A DNA stretch of 64,000 nucleotides, from contig NC_091248.1 of NCBI RefSeq assembly GCF_042477335.2, positions 117,766,501 to 117,830,500 of the forward strand. The letters run 5' to 3'. Positions 61,370 to 64,000 of the stretch are shown here, in pieces. The translations under genes were made by a program, and so were the position numbers. The first letter of the stretch is position 1. Every line of letters starts with the position of its first letter. A model generated the notes under the pieces. The model saw nothing but the letters and a program-made list of their open reading frames with translations. It was not told the DNA's origin and searched no databases. Source of the stretch: Ovis canadensis (lineage: Eukaryota > Chordata > Mammalia > Artiodactyla > Bovidae).

Positions 61370-61465
61370 TAACAGTGAATGTGAATTAAGAGCTTATAAT
61401 AAGGCCAGGCATGGTGCGAAGCACTTCACACACATAGTAAGTGCTTAATAAAAAGTTATTATCTT
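61370..61465 (+). mobile_element. MIR/L2-like fragment
   Basis: AATTAAGAGCTTATAATAAG, GCCAGGCATGGTGCGAAGC and GTAAGTGCTTAATAAAA. Confidence 0.5.
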
Positions 61466-62148
61466 TTTCACTATGATGTAAACTGAGTAGGGGATTGGAA
61501 TATGCTAGCTTCTGTAATACCTGCATTTCAGAGGCTTACCCGAGTACAGATCCCTTTGTGGCTCACACCTCAGACTAATGCAGGTCAACCACATGGAAAA
61601 GCGTTGCTGGATCCAGGGCCTTTGAACACAGAGGCTCACACAGGACGTGTTTTAGGGGATGCAGTAGATGAGGCTACCAGGTACCAATTTTTCCTTTCCT
61701 TTCCTTGTGGGTATGTAGAAGGACTGTATTTCCGGGTCTGTTTGAAGGTGGGTGTCAGGTGACACCAGAGCTTTAACCATGGAAAGGTGACATGTCATTT
61801 CCTGGTGGAAACATTTAAGAACCAGCGCACACGCCTCCATATTCTATACTGCCCCCTCCTCCACTGCCAGTCATAATTTTTCTGTTTGGAGGCTTCCTAA
61901 GACTGAAGCATTCTGAAATGCTAAGTCAGTATGTGGAGGATGGGTTCCCTGGAGGGTGTCTGAATCTGCAGCAGATGTGTAAGTGAGAAAGCCTCTGAGA
62001 TTTGGGGGTTGTTGTGATCATAGCGTATCTCACCCTAGACTAGACAGAGGGCTGGAGGTGGCACACGTCCCATCCACAGTTCATGGACCAGGAAGGCTGT
62101 GGGAGGCTGAGAAATATCTTTCAGCTGTATGCCTGTTGTATGCATGAA
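61466..62148. other. Intergenic, no recognised element
   Basis: Nothing recognised. Confidence 0.4.
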
Positions 62149-62149
62149 A

Positions 62150-62480
62150 CTCTTTTTTAAAAATAAATTTATTTACTTACTTAGTTTTGGCTGAGCTGGG
62201 TTTTTGTTGCTGCACGGACTACTCTCCAGTTGCGGTGCCTAGGCTTCTCATCGTGGTGGCTTTTCTCCTGGTGGAACATGGGCTCTAGGGTACTCAGACT
62301 TCATTAGTTGCAGCGCATGGGCTCAGAAGTTGTGGTTCCCAGGCTCTAGAGCACAGGCTCAATAGTTGTGGCGCACGGGCTTAGTTGTTCCTCGAAATGT
62401 GGGATCTTCCCGGGGATCGAGCCCGTGTCCCCTGCATGAGCCGGCAGATTCTTTACCACTGAGCTACCAGGGAAGCCCTG
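62150..62480 (-). mobile_element. CHR-type SINE, longest variant
   Basis: AAATAAATTTATTTACTTAC, several diverged TTAGTTGC-type modules, then GGGATCGAGCCCGTGTCCCC and GAGCTACCAGGGAAGCCC. Confidence 0.85.
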
Positions 62481-62880
62481 CACGAGATTCTTGATTCTAA
62501 AAGTTGAGGTTTTCATAAACTTTGGAAGATTCATCACCTTTGTCTCTAAATATTTTTCCTGCCTGACTCTTTTCTCTCTTTCCCGGACTCCAATTAAGGC
62601 TGTTTGGGTTTGTCATACCTTTTATCCTGTTATCTTACCAGACTGACTCGTTAGTTCTATATTTTCAGCAGACTGATCAGGCTTTTTAATTGCATGTGCA
62701 TCCAATGTTTTATTAAAACAAAGTGTGGATCACCATGATTCCAACTCCTGAAATCTGCTTCTTCATTTCTCTGTCCAGCTGCTAAGCCAGTGCCTTGGAT
62801 TTTATTTTACCTGTTTGCTACAGTAGTACCTCACTTTCAGGAACCAATGTCTATATTAGTCAGGATAGGCTAATTGCTAT
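62481..62880. other. Intergenic, no recognised element
   Basis: AT-rich; nothing recognised. Confidence 0.4.
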
Positions 62881-62883
62881 AAT

Positions 62884-63046
62884 TTATTGTTGTCGTTTAG
62901 TGGTTAAGTTGTGTCCGACTCTTTGCGACCCCATGGACTGTAGCCCACCAAGTTCCTCTGTCCATGGGATTTCCCAGGCAAGAGTACTGGAATGGTTTGC
63001 CATTTCCTTCTCTAGGGGATATTCCTAACCTAGGGATCAAAATTGC
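62884..63046 (-). mobile_element. Bov-tA SINE, head missing
   Basis: TTGTTGTCGTTTAGTGGTTA through the BovA body to CTAACCTAGGGATCAAAA. Confidence 0.85.
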
Positions 63047-63274
63047 AATCACTATAACAAACAACCCAAAAATTTCAGTGGCTTAAATATTATAAAAAGG
63101 CATTTTCTTACTCTGTGTGGCTTTGTACAGATGTGGTTTTATCAGGAGGCCATGAAGTCATTCAGCGGTCCCACAATTCTCCAAGCCTTCACAGTCTTTC
63201 ATTAGCTCTTCCACGTTTCGCCAGAAATTGAGGAAAGAGAGTGTGGATAAAAGTAGGAGAGTTTTTTTTAGGGC

Positions 63275-63476
63275 TATTAAAAAAATATATATTTATTTGT
63301 GCTGGATCTTAGTTGCGGCACTTGGGATTTTTGGTCTTGCAGCACTCGGGAACTTTTAGTTCTGGTGTGTGAAATTTTAGTTGCAGCATCTGGGATCTAG
63401 TTCCCTGACCAGGGACTGTACCCAGGACCACTACATTGGGAACTTGGAATCTAGCTACTGGACCACCAGGGAAGTC
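63275..63476 (-). mobile_element. CHR-type SINE, long variant
   Basis: ATATATTTATTTGTGCTGG, three TTAGTTGC-like modules, CTGACCAGGGACTGTACCC and CCACCAGGGAAGTCC. Confidence 0.85.
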
Positions 63477-63584
63477 CTGGGCTGGCCATATATATGTGCC
63501 AGGAAACCTAGGAAATATAAGCTGGCTGTGTGCTCAGCAAGAAGAGGAAATGGCTTTGAGAATATCCAATTAGTCTTTGCCACC

Positions 63585-63725
63585 GTTGGCATTATCCCTG
63601 TTTTACAGAAAAGAAATCTGAGGCTTGAGAGGTGAAGTGATCTCCTGGCTTTTACCATCATAAACAACAGAGCTTGGAACTGGACCCAATATGGCTGACT
63701 CCAAAGCTATGCTCTGAATCACTCT
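63585..63725 (+). mobile_element. MIR SINE
   Basis: CATTATCCCTGTTTTACAG, AAATCTGAGGCTTGAGAGG and CAGAGCTTGGAACTGGACCC. Confidence 0.7.
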
Positions 63726-63900
63726 GCTACGGATAATGCCTTCTCTCTTATTGCCTCATTGGCCAGTGCTATCTTAAGACCTGGGGCAATCATTTTTCCT
63801 TTAGAAGGGCTTCTTCCAAGCACCCACTTTTCCCCTTCTGGTTCTGGCTTTTTATCTATCAATGGGTAATTTGTTCTCTTATAAGCAGTATGGTCCATGG

Positions 63901-64000
63901 GCTTCAGTTCAGTTCAGTCATTCAGTTGTGTCCAACTCTTTGCAATCCCACGGATGACAGCACACCAGGCTTCCCTGTCCATCACCATCTCCCAGAGCTG
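63901..64000 (-). mobile_element. BovB LINE 3' end, cut by window end
   Basis: TTCAGTTCAGTTCAGTCATT, then CATCACCATCTCCCAGAGCTG, continuing past the edge. Confidence 0.88.

Overview
This window is a piece of ruminant nuclear chromosome. The evidence is the repeat content: dozens of Bov-tA and Bov-A2 SINEs (Bov-A2 copies end in AGC repeats), BovB (RTE-type) LINE 3' ends, and tRNA-Glu-derived artiodactyl CHR-type SINEs, over an older layer of MIR, L2, L1 and MaLR-type LTR remnants. Cattle, sheep, goat and related species cannot be told apart by eye here. Nothing bacterial or viral in organisation is present.

Only two protein-coding genes can be supported, and both are NK-type C-type lectin-like receptors in divergent (head-to-head) orientation. 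KLRG2 is on the minus strand: exon 1 (start codon at 9911), exon 2 (transmembrane segment, 3838-3939) and exon 3 (first half of the lectin domain, 3040-3185). The rest of its lectin domain must lie left of base 1, so the gene is cut by the window edge. CLEC2L is complete on the plus strand: five coding exons from the start codon at 40153 to the stop codon at 56097-56099, encoding 214 residues, with a polyadenylation signal at 56662. The KLRG2-CLEC2L pairing matches the gene order on human chromosome 7q34, where HIPK2 follows CLEC2L; HIPK2 is not seen here and would lie to the right.

Layout: 1-9115 is KLRG2 introns plus exons 2 and 3; 9116-10120 is KLRG2 exon 1 and its CpG-rich, CCAAT-containing promoter; 10120-39650 is the 30-kb intergenic interval, mostly repeats, with an AT-rich block (about 11000-12000) and an orphan CpG-rich island (about 26040-26860) surrounded by sequences resembling CTCF sites; 39680-40342 is the CLEC2L CpG island and exon 1; 40343-56099 is the rest of CLEC2L; 56700-64000 is downstream intergenic DNA, again repeat-rich.

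I did not find a new gene system. The observations most worth checking are the orphan CpG island with its CTCF-like motifs, a G-run cluster beside the exon 3 splice donor of CLEC2L, a 20-bp TAAT palindrome in CLEC2L intron 2, a perfect 13-bp hairpin in KLRG2 intron 1, and an unrecognised segment at about 48035-48600. Repeat family names and edges come from visual recognition of consensus features and are approximate; no alignment was run.
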